Below, piece after piece: positions 44,344-54,369 of a stretch of 64,000 nucleotides of DNA. The DNA lies in contig JAGTYA010000024.1 in assembly GCA_024291935.2 (NCBI GenBank), forward strand, positions 9,424,001 to 9,488,000. The letters are read 5' to 3'. The notes below the pieces were generated by a model. It was not told the DNA's origin. It did not search any database and saw only the letters and a list, made by a program, of their open reading frames with translations. The DNA is from Okapia johnstoni. Taxonomy: Eukaryota > Chordata > Mammalia > Artiodactyla > Giraffidae. Within the stretch, counting starts at the first letter, position 1, and every line of letters starts with the position of its first letter. A program made the translations under genes and the position numbers.

Positions 44344-44470
44344 CCTCAAAGCCTGGTCTGTGGCCCTGTGGCAGTGGCAATGGCTGAGTGTTGTTGGAAA
44401 TGTAACACCTTGGCTCCACACACACCTACTGAAGCTGAATCGCATTTCAACTTGAAGGGTCAAGGGGGAG
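44344..44470 (+). mobile_element. MER5-like hAT MITE fragment
   Basis: 'tcctcaaagcctggtctgtg', 'cctactgaagctgaatcgca' and 'tttcaacttgaaggg' match the MER5A-type order. Confidence 0.6.
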
Positions 44471-44474
44471 AAGA

Positions 44475-45125
44475 CACCCCTGGGGGCGGGGGTGGGGTGG
44501 GTGGAGGGAGCGCTGCTCTCAGAGCAGATGCTGGTTTCACTGGAGGTGATACCTGGGAAACGCCTTTCCTCTGGGGTGGTTTATCTCTGCTTCTTCTTGA
44601 AACCAGATTGAGTCAAACGACACTTTCATCTGCTGGTTTAAAGGCTTTTGAAAGGACTTCCCCACTCTACTTTTTCTGTTGTGAGAGTAAAAACAAGACG
44701 TTCAACAAACATTCACTGAGTGCCTTTTACGGGCCAGAACCTGGGCCTGGGCCTGACGGTTGGAGGAGGGGATCCTAGGTTCGCATATGATCAATCAGGA
44801 AACACCTGAGGATGCTGACCGCAGCCAGGTCAATCCCCACACACAGCTCCAACTACAGGAACGGCCTCTTCAGACATCTGGCTTACCTCTCTTATCTGCA
44901 TTCACAGTGGATCGGAATCATAGCAGAATCGCCAGGGGGATTTTTCTCAAAATGTGATCCCCCTCAGCACGACTGCCTCAGTAAGGCTGAATCAAAAAAA
45001 TCTTCCCTGGTCATTCTGATTCTCAGTTTCGACCTGCTAAGAACTACTGCTCTGTAGAGTGTTCCAATGATTTCTTGTCCTTCAGGGGCTGAGATGGCTT
45101 GTCTGTCATGATCAAAGCATCATTT
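44475..45125. other. Unassigned sequence
   Basis: A 172-codon plus-strand frame (44260-44778) crosses the MER5-like fragment and a G-rich low-complexity stretch, so it is not a gene. Nothing else is recognised. Confidence 0.4.
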
Positions 45126-45129
45126 GCCA

Positions 45130-45455
45130 TCAAAGCTCATTCCTTGGGGGTGGGGAGACGGCTAACTGTGCACTGACATGCACTCCCTTTTTCCTGGGAA
45201 TGTAGCTGGACCGCAAGTACCATTCTCCTTTGGAGTTGAGAGGTCATGTGACTACGTTCTAGCTAATAGAAAGTGATACACACCTCTTTGGGGCTGAGCC
45301 TGGAGAGAGAGGTTGGGTCTTCTCTCTGACCTCTCTACAGCCAGCTGGGACCTCAACCACGCAGATCACAAGCTCCCAAAGGATGGCAGAGCCACAAGAT
45401 GGAAGGAACCTGGGTCCCTGAATCACCACATAGAGCTGAAATACTTGCCAACTGT
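45130..45455 (+). repeat. Ancient repeat-like block, family uncertain
   Basis: 'aggtcatgtgactacgttct' and 'ggcagagccacaagatggaa' with 'cctgggtccctgaatcacc' recall a widespread old mammalian repeat. I cannot name it. Confidence 0.45.
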
Positions 45456-45461
45456 CAAGGG

Positions 45462-45565
45462 CTACCCACTCCAGTATTCTTGCCTGGAGAATCCCATGGA
45501 CAGAAGGGCCTGGTGGGCCATAGTCCATAGGGTCACAAAGAGTTGGACATGACTGAGTGACTAAC
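45462..45565 (+). mobile_element. BovA-half SINE fragment
   Basis: 5'-truncated Bov-tA: 'ctacccactccagtattctt' to 'ggacatgactgagtgactaa'. Confidence 0.88.
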
Positions 45566-45569
45566 ACAA

Positions 45570-46060
45570 CACGTATGGGGCTTTTGCTCAGTACAGTCTA
45601 AACTTCAGTATGTAGTCAAGTTCTTCTGCACCTGATTTTAATTTGTTTACTTTGGTTTATTTTATGAACAGTTCTATTTGTAAGGACTGATAGTTATAAG
45701 CGTTTATTTTCCCTTACAGATCTTCCAAGGAATAGAGAAATTGTCCTTATTATTTTATAGGGAAAAATATTACTCTATCTTGCAATTACCCCATGGGTCC
45801 ATTGGACACTTTTGTAAATCTAAGACAGATTTCGGGATTTTAGTGATCTTATTTTTCCTATCTCTTGAAACACTTCTCTATTTCCTCATCCTAGAAATCA
45901 TTTCATCATTACTTGCCAACTATTCTCAACTACACTACAAGACTGAGATGATAACAAAAGGGAGCAATGATGGATTATTTAGAAGAATGGTGTGACACGG
46001 GTCAGCACTGTTATGTCATCTACAGTTTTCTTACTGTACTGCTATGGCAGGCAGTATATG
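45570..46060. other. Unassigned AT-rich sequence
   Basis: No gene or repeat named. Confidence 0.35.
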
Positions 46061-46062
46061 TG

Positions 46063-46277
46063 CATGCCTGCTAAGTTGCTTCAGTGGTGTCTGACTCTTT
46101 GTGACACTATGAACTGTAGCCCTCCAGGCTCTTCTGTCTGTGGGATTCTCCAGGCAAGAATACTGGAGTGGGTTGCCATGCCCTCCTCCAGGGATCTTCC
46201 CAACCCAGGGACTGAACCCATGTCTCATGTCTCCTACGTTGGCAAGAATGTTCTTTACTCCTAGCACCACCTGGAAG
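46063..46277 (-). mobile_element. Bov-tA SINE, diverged
   Basis: BovA half, then reversed head with an internal ATGTCTC duplication ('catgtctcatgtctcctacg'), ending 'cctagcaccacctggaag'. Confidence 0.9.
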
Positions 46278-46758
46278 TTAATGGGCCCTCAAAGATGCCC
46301 ACATCCTGACCCCTGGAACTTGTGGATACATGACCTTGTGCGGCAAAAGAGACTGAAGATGGGATTAAGTTAAGGACCTTGAGATGGGAGATGATTCTGG
46401 ATTATCTGGGTGGCTCAATATAATCACAATGGTCCCTAAAGGAGTCAGAGAAAAAGATGTGATTCTGAAAACGGAGCAGCAGAGTGATACAGCACGAGAG
46501 AGATACAGCATTGCTGGCTTTGGAGACAGAGGAATGCATTGAGAGCTAAGCAATGTGCCTGAAAGAGACAAGGAAACGATTCTCCCATGGAACCTCCAGA
46601 AGGAGCACAGCCCTCACTGACATCTTGATTTCAGCCCAGTGAGGCCCATTTCAGACTTCTGACCTCCAGAGCTAGATGCTAATATATTTGTGTGGTTTTG
46701 GGTCACCAGCTTCATGGTGATATTTACCAGATGCAGTAGGAAACTAAGACAGTTGCCC
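46278..46758 (+). mobile_element. MLT1 (MaLR) LTR
   Basis: 'gttaatgggccctcaaagat', 'ggattatctgggtggctcaa', 'gacatcttgatttcagccca' and 'gacttctgacctccagagct' then the 'aggaaactaagac' end follow MLT1 LTR order in sense. No internal gag/pol follows, so it is a solo LTR. Confidence 0.85.
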
Positions 46759-46759
46759 C

Positions 46760-46955
46760 AAGTATTGCATTGTCAGGAGATATGAAGAGAAATCTGGAGA
46801 CACCAGTTTATAGTCTGACTTCTGCTTTCATTAAACACAATTGAGAAATGAGAATGTTTTCCTTTTCATCCCTAATGACAAAGAGAAGAAAATGGACAGA
46901 GGAAAGCATTTTGAAATAATTGGTTTATCCAGAAGATGAATGCAGAGAGCCAGAT
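46760..46955. other. Unassigned sequence, possibly the 5' part of the piggyBac remnant
   Basis: Lies between the MLT1 LTR and the first recognisable piggyBac-like coding text. I could not identify a terminal inverted repeat. Confidence 0.35.
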
Positions 46956-46959
46956 AGCA

Positions 46960-47690
46960 TCACTTTAGACTCACGTTACTGAGGATGGTGAAACTGATCA
47001 CGTAAGTGAAATCTCAGATCATCAGTCTTCAGATGATGGTGTCTTAGATGAATTTCTCAAACTCAAGAATCAAAGATTAAGCCATGTATTTCTATTTCTA
47101 GGGAAAAAAGAAAATACGGTCTTCTCATCTAGTCACTCACTCAACCAGCAGGACAAGAATCCAGACCATCCTCTTTTACTACAGGATGTATCACACTATT
47201 TTCATCCTTTGTGATGTTTGTGCACCAACATCTACTTGATATAGTTCAGAAGCGGACAAAAGCTAAGGCAGGTGTCAACAGAAGGTCATTGGGAGGAAAT
47301 ACTTGGAGTATAAATTTAAAAAAACTAGATTCTCATAGATTCTCATTCTGGTTGGAGATTAGAAATATAAAAATGCAATTCTTTTGCATTTATGAAGTGA
47401 AGAAGGTGTCCATCTTCAGCAAAATCAAGAGCCATCAAAGGTTTTAAAGTTTTCAAGTACCACATTTTGGATTTCCAAGTGTAAGAAGAGAAATCAGAAA
47501 TGATGAGACTCTAGAATCCAGTGAAGATGTACTTTGAATCTGAAATCAGTATTTACCCAAATGTGTGTGTTCCTATTCATGCGTGAAAGCTGATGACCGT
47601 TAGTGAGATGTTAGTTATGTTTGGAGGATGTTGCCCATATTGGATACCTTCAAAACCAGGAAAACATGGAATAAAAATTCTAAGTTTAAA
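46960..47690 (+). pseudogene. Decayed piggyBac-type transposase fragment
   Basis: piggyBac transposases cut and paste DNA at TTAA using three aspartates. Seen here in order on the plus strand, across frames: an acidic stretch (EDGETDHVSEISDHQSSDDG, from about 46981), a tract resembling the region just before the catalytic fold (HLLDIVQKRTKAKAGVNRR from 47223, then NTWSINLKKL), IFSKIKSHQRF near 47413, and the clearest block GCCPYWIPSKPGKHGIKIL at 47626-47682. The last matches the family's RGRCPFR-YIPSKP-KYGIKIW pattern. Just before it, TVSEMLV stands where the family has TVDEQL, so the first catalytic Asp is Ser here. Stops and frameshifts throughout. The rest of the catalytic domain is missing. 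Could be a Looper/MER75/MER85-type fossil or another mammalian piggyBac; which one is undecided. Confidence 0.78.
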
Positions 47691-47699
47691 TTCTTATTC

Positions 47700-48230
47700 G
47701 AATATCTAATAGAGCTGTTCTTTACTCTCCCTTTATTCTTATTTCTGTAAAATTTTTCAAAAAAGGACTTAAAATATTTTAAAGTGATTCATGAAGTCTA
47801 GATGGTAAATGATAATGACTACTTTTCTGCATGCACTAAATGAAACAACCTTTCTCTCCATTCTTCTTTTTGTCATAATCATGCCACCGAGACCAGGGGG
47901 CTGTTTGAGCCAAGGTACTATGAGGTGTGCTGTTAAGACACGCCTCACCGAGCCTCTTCAAAGACAAGACTTGATAGAACATTTATGTGTGGAATTGTCT
48001 CCCAGGCTTGGGACAAACCCTGCAGAACCCTCTCTATCAACTGCCATCAGCTGAAAAGCTAGTTACATAGGGCCCAGTCTTTCAGATAATATAGAAAGGC
48101 AAGGGCAGAAGCAAATCTGGGCTTTCTTCTCTCTTTCTCTGTTTCTTTATTTACTTCATCCATCCATCCATCTATTTGAACATGCCTTTAGAAAGATTTG
48201 TTTGGGTCTTACCACTGTGCTTGATCAGAG
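47700..48230. other. Unassigned sequence
   Basis: AT-rich, with a short CATC-tetranucleotide run near 48158-48171. No gene. Confidence 0.35.
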
Positions 48231-48924
48231 GAGTGGTTCTCAAAGTGTGGTCTTTGGGCCTCTGGGGCGCCTCTGGGGGGGCCTCTGAGACCCTTATAGA
48301 AGGTCTGTGAAACGGGCCTCCTAACATGAATTGAGGCAGTGGTATCCAATGTACTAGGGTTATTAAATTCTTCATGGCGATGCACTCACAGTAAAAATGA
48401 AACAAAGTTAGTTTTGTTAAATCTTCGAGTACACATCTCTTTCGTATTCTGTGTGAGGAAATGGGGAGACACATACAGAACTCTGCGTTCGGAAGTCTGA
48501 TGGTTGCCTTGACAACAAACACTGGTGGATTATTTGGGTGGTGTGTGAAACTAGATGCTTCTTTCATGGATCACTGTGTTTATTTGAAAGACTGATTGAC
48601 AAACCACCGTTATGCGGACTTGGGTATCTGGTAGATCTTGCCTTGAATACGAGCCCAAAGAGTCTGTTACTTCAAGGAAAATAATGGACAATATTTGTTG
48701 TCAATTATAAAATTTGACCTTTCAAGTGAAAAATTAGAATTTTGAAAAGCTTGTATCTGCCACTGTGAGCTTGACAGCTTCTCAAGACCTGCAGACTTCT
48801 CTGATGAAATCTGTGTTGGTATTAACAAATGTGATTTTTGGTATAGTATAATGAAATGTGTAAACATTTGGAGGATCTGCATAATTCAAGAAACCACTGT
48901 TTTTAAAGTGACTAGAGTATGATG

Positions 48925-49399
48925 CTTTCATTTTCCAGGGCTGCCTTAACAAAGTACCGCTAATTGGCACTTTGCCTTAAACAACAGCGCTTTGTTTTCT
49001 TCTAGTTCTAGAGGCTAGAAGTCCAAGATCAAAGTATTGGCAGTGTTGGTTCCTCTCAAGGGCTGTGGCAAGTAAGTGTTTCATGTTTCTCTCCAAGCTT
49101 CTGGAGGTTTGCTGACGATCTTTGGCGTTCCTTGGCTTATAGATGCATCACCTGATCTCTGCAGTTATCTTCATTTGGCAACCTCCCTGTATGTGACTGT
49201 GTCCAAATTTCCTCTTTTTATAAGGGTACTAGGCATTTTGGATTAGGATCTTCCCTACCTCAGTATGACCTCATCTGATCTAATAATATCTTCAATGATT
49301 CTTGCCACTTTCTGAGGCCCTGGGGGCTTAGGACTTTGACCTATGAATTGGGTGTCAGAGGAGGAGTGGATACAATTCAGCCCATACACATGAGGCACT
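48925..49399 (-). mobile_element. MLT1 (MaLR) solo LTR inside hAT-Charlie
   Basis: 'aacaaagtaccgctaattgg', 'ggcgttccttggcttataga', 'agtatgacctcatctgatct' and 'ggatacaattcagcccatac' are the reversed MLT1 LTR. The 5-bp direct repeat tgatg at 48920-48924 and 49400-49404 fits a retroviral-type target duplication, and transposon sequence resumes exactly after it. Confidence 0.88.
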
Positions 49400-49915
49400 T
49401 GATGTCACAAAATCATGCATGGGTAAAAGATTCATTCAAAGTTCAAGACAGATCAAAGTATTTAAAAATATAATGTAAAGAAATTCATGGACGTGGTTTC
49501 AGATTCCACATTGTAAGTAACCTTTATAAAACTGCTATTGTTGAGTTTTGGTGTAGTAACAAAGAAGAATATGCATAGCTATCTGAAAAGGCTTTTAAAA
49601 CACTCTCGCCCTTTCCAACTACATATTGTGTGAGGCCAGATTTTCTTCATACGCTTCAACAAAAACAACATATTGAAACAGATTGAATGCAGAAACAGAT
49701 ATGGAAATCCAGCTGTCTTCAATTAAGCCTGACATTAAAGAAATTTACAAAATAAAGCAACACATTCTTTCATTAATATTTTTGTTTTGAAAAAATACAG
49801 TTATTTAAAAAAATCATTAATTCAAACAAATAATGGGCTTATCATCAGTATTCGAATGAATTAGTAAATGTTTAATATTTTCTGTTTTAATTTCTATTAT
49901 GGTAAATATCTGTAG

Positions 49916-50124
49916 CATGATCTCTCCCCTGGCACTACTGACGTTGGTTTGATAATTCTTTGTCATTTGGACTGTCCTATGCACTGGTAGGGTATTAGCA
50001 GCATCTCTGATCTTTACCAACTGGATGCCAGTATCGCTCTCTGCTCTTCTGCTACTTTCTGGAAGTTGTGACAACCAAAAATGTCTTCAGACATAGCCAA
50101 ATGGCCCCCAGTGGAGAACCTCTC
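49916..50124 (-). mobile_element. MER20 (hAT MITE) inside hAT-Charlie
   Basis: 'cctggcactactgacgttgg', 'gtatcgctctctgctcttct' and 'gtgacaaccaaaaatgtctt' match reversed MER20. An 8-bp hAT-type target duplication, atctgtag (49908-49915) and atctatag (50125-50132), has one mismatch. Confidence 0.88.
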
Positions 50125-50224
50125 ATCTATAGATATAGCCAGTATAAACCAAAGCTCTTTGGGGTCCTCAATAATTGTTAAGAGTGAAAAAGGATCCTGA
50201 AACTAAGTTTTAATGCTATTGATG

Positions 50225-50788
50225 TAGGGGGCAAATCATTCATGGCAGTTGCCCTCGTGGAACTTAGGGTTTAATGGAGGAGACAAACATGAACCAAACA
50301 GCAGCAAATTTGCAATCTTGAATATGATGCATAAGATGCCGCAAGACCTCCTCATCCTCTCTACTTGAAGGAGCTGTCGTGAGTTAAGAGGAAATCCAGG
50401 GGAGTCTGGAGTCCTGATTTCCACCAGAAAGAAGTTTCCAGAAGGACTGGGAGGTCAACAGTGTTAAGTAATGCTGAGAGTTTGAGTAACATGAGAAAAG
50501 CTTCATTAATCAGTCCTCGGTGATAGACATTTTACTATTGTTGTGTTTACTAAAATAATTTTGGCTGAAAACAATAGAAACTGACATCTTTTTTAAAGGG
50601 AAAAAATGGTAATTTAATGGGTACTGAAATAACTGATAGATTCAAAAGAAGTGTCAACTTGGGCAGGGAAGTTGGCCAGGATATCTTAGCACTAAGGGGC
50701 CATTCATTAACCTACTTTCAGGCTCTATTTAGACTATTCGAGTACTATTAGGTAAGGAGTCTAAGCTGAGTGGGGGTTTTTGGAAGTC
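50225..50788. other. Unassigned sequence
   Basis: May include ancient repeat debris ('ggaggagacaaacatgaacc' near 50275). The right part may be the 5' portion of the ERVL remnant. Not assigned. Confidence 0.35.
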
Positions 50789-50801
50789 AAGAGATAAATG
50801 G

Positions 50802-50955
50802 GGAGGGAGATGGGAAGGGGGTTCTGGAAGGGGAACACATGTACACCCATGGTGGATTCATGTCAATGTATGGCAAAACAAATACAATATTGTAAAGTTA
50901 AAAAATAGATAAACTAATTTTAAAAAATGAAAAAAAAAGAAAAGAAAAGAAAAAA
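50802..50955 (+). mobile_element. Bovid L1 3' end, 5'-truncated
   Basis: 'ggggaacacatgtacaccca' and 'gtatggcaaaacaaatacaa' are the bovid L1 3' UTR. The A-rich tail runs to 50955. Target duplication agagataaatgg / agagataaacgg at 50790-50801 and 50956-50967. Confidence 0.93.
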
Positions 50956-51119
50956 AGAGATAAACGGAGTTTGGACCCATTTCACATTAGTCTTCGCAGA
51001 TCTGCTCTGAAGTTATTCACTTGTCCTTGGGTGTATACCTGGGAAAGATATGCTTGGAAGCTGGATGAATGCTTACATTGTTTCCCAGACTTGTGGAGGT
51101 AAAAGCCGTTATGGTAAGA

Positions 51120-52440
51120 GATGAAAAGTGGAAGCCCTTGAAACTCTCTCCTACTGCCACTCCTGGCCAAGATGGTAAATCAAAAGCAATAGTGTATTTG
51201 AGGAGAAATTGCAGGGATTAGTGCCACCAACAAAGACTTGAAGGGTGCATGAGTGGTGATCCACATCACATCCCTATCCAGCCCACCTATCTAGCTTGAG
51301 TGGATATGGCACACAGTAAATGTACCAAGGGGGTACCCCAATCCCAGCTGCTGTGCTGGGTCTGATATTCTTACTGGAGCAGATCAACACAAACTCTGAA
51401 ACTCAGTCTCTGCCTATTAGTCTAGTGAATGCATTTTTCTCGGTTCCCATCAGTAGAAGAGGGCAAATAGTGTTCGCTTTCACATGGCAGGGACAGTAGT
51501 ATGCATTTATTGTCTTGCACCAGGGCTACATTCACTCTCCTGCTTTCTGATATGATATAGTCCTTAGGGATCTTGATAGTCTTGATACTCTGCAGAATAT
51601 TTTATTGGTTCACTATATTGATGACATCATTCTGGATTTTGGAGGCACTGCTTACACACTAGCTAAAACTTCCCTGGCTCATTTATTAGATGTGATTTGA
51701 TGGTGTTAGAAGTACCTATGGGCTTCCCTGGTGGCTCAGATGGTAAAGAATCTGACTTCTATGCAGGAGACCCAGGTTCAATCCCTTGGTCATTAAGATC
51801 CCCTTGCCTGAGAATTCTATGGGAAGAGGAGCCAAGTACCTATGGCAGATCAGGGCACCTTTAGAGTATTGGGTCAGTCTTATTAGGACAGTCAGAGCGT
51901 GGGGACCCTAAGGTTCTGTGTCAAGGCCATGCCCTCTTTGGCAGAGAGCTACTCTTCATCTGAAAAGCAGCTCCAAGCAGATTGAATGTTTAACGATGGG
52001 ACACAAGTGCCTATGCAGCCAGAGCTGCCTGTCCACTGTGAGCTTGTGTCTTGTCAGAGGCTCCAAGTCAGAAGGCTAGTTCTAATGGTTCAGGTTGGAT
52101 GATGGAGATGGCTAATTTGGGATTGAGGCCAAGTGAGTCCAGGAGACACAAATCAAGAACAGATTGAGAATAACCCCACATAACTACCTTCTTCAAGCTG
52201 ACACCACTTTCATAGCTCACACGTGTCCTTGGTGGGGGTTCTTTAAGACTGATCAAAGGAAGAACTTGGCCTGGTTCACAAGTGAGCTGAAGCAGTACAT
52301 GGAAAGCCAAAACTGGATTGTTGCCACTCCACTCAGGGGTGACCCTAAGAGATATGGTGAAGGGAAATCCTTGATGGGCAGAGCTGTGTGCAGCATGCTC
52401 TGTGGTCCACCTTGCACAGAGAGAAAAGGGACCTGAGATA
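51120..52440 (+). pseudogene. ERVL-type endogenous retrovirus pol remnant (RT to RNase H)
   Basis: Old, degraded pol of the ERVL class, in sense. Seen: the RT start region from about 51150 ('ccactcctggccaagatggt' and the following Lys-rich text), a fingers/palm block near 51420-51530, and the active-site box with Y-I-D-D at 51614-51625. A connection/RNase H part follows after 51840 ('gcagagagctactcttcatc') and an RNase H block near 52265 (AWFT). Stops and frameshifts interrupt every domain. No gag, env or LTR was identified. A short Bov-tA (51721-51833) is inserted. Non-functional. Confidence 0.82.
51721..51833 (+). mobile_element. Bov-tA SINE with large internal deletion
   Basis: A good tRNA-like head (GGCTTCCCTGGTGGCTCAGA) but only a stub of the BovA half: the segment between 'aagatcccctt' and 'gcctgagaattctatggg' is missing its central part, and the 3' portion is gone. 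Exact 12-bp target duplication aagtacctatgg at 51710-51721 and 51834-51845. Confidence 0.92.
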
Positions 52441-52559
52441 CAGGAAGACATGACCTCCTGGGTGCAGCTAATGGCTTGGCTCTTCCTTCTGGGGAGACCA
52501 GAACCAAAGCACAGAGCTTACCTGTTCTTTCAGCCACTCACTGACTCCTACACCAAACT

Positions 52560-52690
52560 TCTCAGGTGGGTATTTTTGTTATCCCCATTTTACAGATAAG
52601 GAAACTGAGGTACAGAGGGGTTTAGTAACTTATTCAAGGTCTGATAGCTAATAACTGGAGCGCTGAGACAGAGTCCAGCTTTAGACTAAT
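52560..52690 (-). repeat. MIR SINE, antisense
   Basis: 'ccccattttacagataagga' then 'aactgaggtacagaggggtt'. Confidence 0.88.
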
Positions 52691-52714
52691 TTTTATAGTA
52701 GAGTAGAATCAATT

Positions 52715-52825
52715 GTGCCATATTGGAAGTCAGAACGTCTGGGTTTGAATCCCAGCAATGACACTAATATCCTGTGCCCCTTTGGATGTGTATTCCAGGT
52801 CTCTATTTCTTCTTCTAAAATGTAG
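52715..52825 (+). repeat. MIR SINE 5' fragment
   Basis: 'gtctgggtttgaatcccagc' is the MIR head. The core is decayed. Confidence 0.75.
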
Positions 52826-52829
52826 CGTT

Positions 52830-53290
52830 TGTTGCACAGCACAGAAAATATAGCAATCATTTTATAATAACCCTAAATGGAGTATGGGACTTCCCCGGTG
52901 GTCCAGTGGTTAAGAATCTGCCTGCTAGTGCAGGGGACACGGGTTCAATCCCTGGTCCAGGAAGAGCCCACATGCAGAGGAAGCAACTAAACCTGTGCGC
53001 CACAACTACTGAGCCTGCACACCTGGAGCCCACACTCCACCACAAGAGAAGCCACCGCGATGAGAAGCCTGCACACTCGAACTAGAAAGTAGCCCCTGCT
53101 TGCTGCAACTAGAGAAAAGCCCGCTTGCAGCAAGGAAGACCCAGCACAGCCAAAAAAATGAAAGTATAAATAAATAAATGGAGTGTAATACATAAAATTT
53201 TGAATCACTATGTTACATCTGAAATGAATATAATATTATAAATCAACCATGCTTTCATAAAAAAAAACCACCACCAACAAAAAGTAAAAT
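52830..53290 (+). mobile_element. L1 3' end split by a CHR-2 SINE
   Basis: The left part 'tttataataaccctaaatgg' and right part 'aattttgaatcactatgtta' with 'ataatattataaatcaacca' form the sense L1 3' UTR, ending in an A-rich tail near 53270. Confidence 0.8.
52884..53174 (+). mobile_element. CHR-2 SINE, full-length
   Basis: Head 'ggtggtccagtggttaagaa', B-box-like 'gggttcaatccctggtcc', body 'gccacaactactgagcctgc' and an AAATAA tail. Target duplication taaatggagt at 52874-52883 and 53175-53184. Confidence 0.95.
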
Positions 53291-53294
53291 ATAG

Positions 53295-53520
53295 TGTTTG
53301 GACTCTTATTATCAGTAATGCCGCTTCTTGCTCTAAGTTCCTTGATTTCTCTGGGCCTTCCAGGGGTTCAGTGTGGACTAGGTACAGGGGATGCAAATAT
53401 GAATAAGCCATAGTTCCCCAGGAAGACTCTGGCCCCTCTACTTAAGCTACTTCCATAAAGCCTGCATTCTTTGCCTACCTGAGCAATTATGGGTTTGGAG
53501 GTTTTTAAATAATGATTTCA
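53295..53520. other. Unassigned sequence
   Basis: A possible MIR trace near 53335-53360 ('cttgatttctctgggccttc'). Not firm. Confidence 0.35.
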
Positions 53521-53524
53521 GCAT

Positions 53525-54000
53525 GTGCTTTGTATAAACAAAGGTTGGGGCAGGGAGATGAGGGGAATGTGGGCCTGGCTCGTTTGTGCAGCTAAAAATA
53601 GAAATGCGCAAGTCCTACAATGATGAGGCAGAAACTTAAAACAAATTTCTTGGAAAATTCCCTCCCCATGCCACACTGCCCAGGTATTTCCCCCTCTCTG
53701 CCTCATGCAGATGGAGCAAGGGAACTTGGGGTGAGGGCCGGGTATCACAACACACACTTCCTTCCTGGCACCGAGGAGGAGGGGCCGAGGAGACCAAACT
53801 GGGAACAAAATGTCTGTTCAAAAGCCTGATTCAGGCTGACATGGGCCTTTGAGCTCCCTGAGTGGCATTTACAGCCACAGATATGGAAAAGAAAATAAAT
53901 GTCCCAGGCCCGACATCTTGCTTTAATTAATAACATAATCAAGTTTCTGGCCCCGTGGAATGGAAGGATTTCAACACTCAAGAAGGCCCCTCTGGCAGCA
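53525..54000. promoter_or_regulatory. Candidate conserved non-coding element with MEF2- and FOX-type sites
   Basis: Non-repetitive. CTAAAAATAG at 53592-53601 fits the MEF2 consensus perfectly, 'gtataaacaaag' near 53531 fits a forkhead site, and 'gctttaattaataacataat' near 53919 holds a homeodomain-type core. Open frames on both strands are short. Enhancer function is inferred. Confidence 0.45.
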
Positions 54001-54004
54001 GGCA

Positions 54005-54145
54005 TGAACTGGGCCCCCTGGCCAGCCAGCCTCCCTAAGCAGGGAGATCAGGGAGGGTGGGCTCAGGCCCCCAGGCAAGGACAGTAGGAGGCTGGCTTCC
54101 GGGTGTGAGGATGGGGTTCAGAACCACTTCCTGCAGGGAAACAGG
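54005..54145. other. Unassigned sequence
   Basis: Nothing recognised. Confidence 0.35.
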
Positions 54146-54149
54146 AAGT

Positions 54150-54365
54150 ATAACGGTTGTCACAATCCCTGGTATCTCTTGTGCGTTTATTATGTATCCT
54201 GGGCTGTCACCTTTATTTCTCCCATTTGGTCTCTACAGAACAATTGGGCTGGCTGCTCTCCCTATTTTTCAGATGAGGAGACTGAGACCCAGAGATATTT
54301 GGGTGATTGGCCCAGAGTCACACAGCTAGAAGGTGTGGAGCTGGGATCCGAATGATCTGAACTCA
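54150..54365 (-). repeat. MIR SINE, antisense, near full-length
   Basis: 'tttttcagatgaggagactg', 'cagagtcacacagctagaag' and 'gctgggatccgaatgatctg'. Confidence 0.88.
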
Positions 54366-54369
54366 GGCT

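Larger units (their letters stand above)
48231..50222 (+). mobile_element. hAT-Charlie-type DNA transposon remnant with nested insertions
   Basis: Begins with a hAT terminal repeat (GAGTGGTTCTCAAAGTGTGG, consensus CAGTGGTTCTCAAAGTGTGG) and carries ZBED5-like transposase text on the plus strand. Recognisable are 'cgtgagcttgacagcttc'-type sequence near 48765, 'gaggatctgcataattcaag', and the hAT dimerisation region near 49610-49735 ('ttccaactacatattgtgtg', 'aacagattgaatgcagaaac'). Frames are broken many times. It ends around 50200-50222 after 'gctctttggggtcctcaata'. MLT1 (48925-49399) and MER20 (49916-50124) are inserted inside. Dead. Confidence 0.8.

Noticed and set aside
44260..44778. 172-codon open frame as a host gene
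   Set aside because: It crosses a MER5-like MITE fragment and a G-rich low-complexity stretch, and shows no domain or splice context.
52164..52436. 90-codon frame as a host gene
   Set aside because: It overlaps the RNase H part of the ERVL pol remnant.
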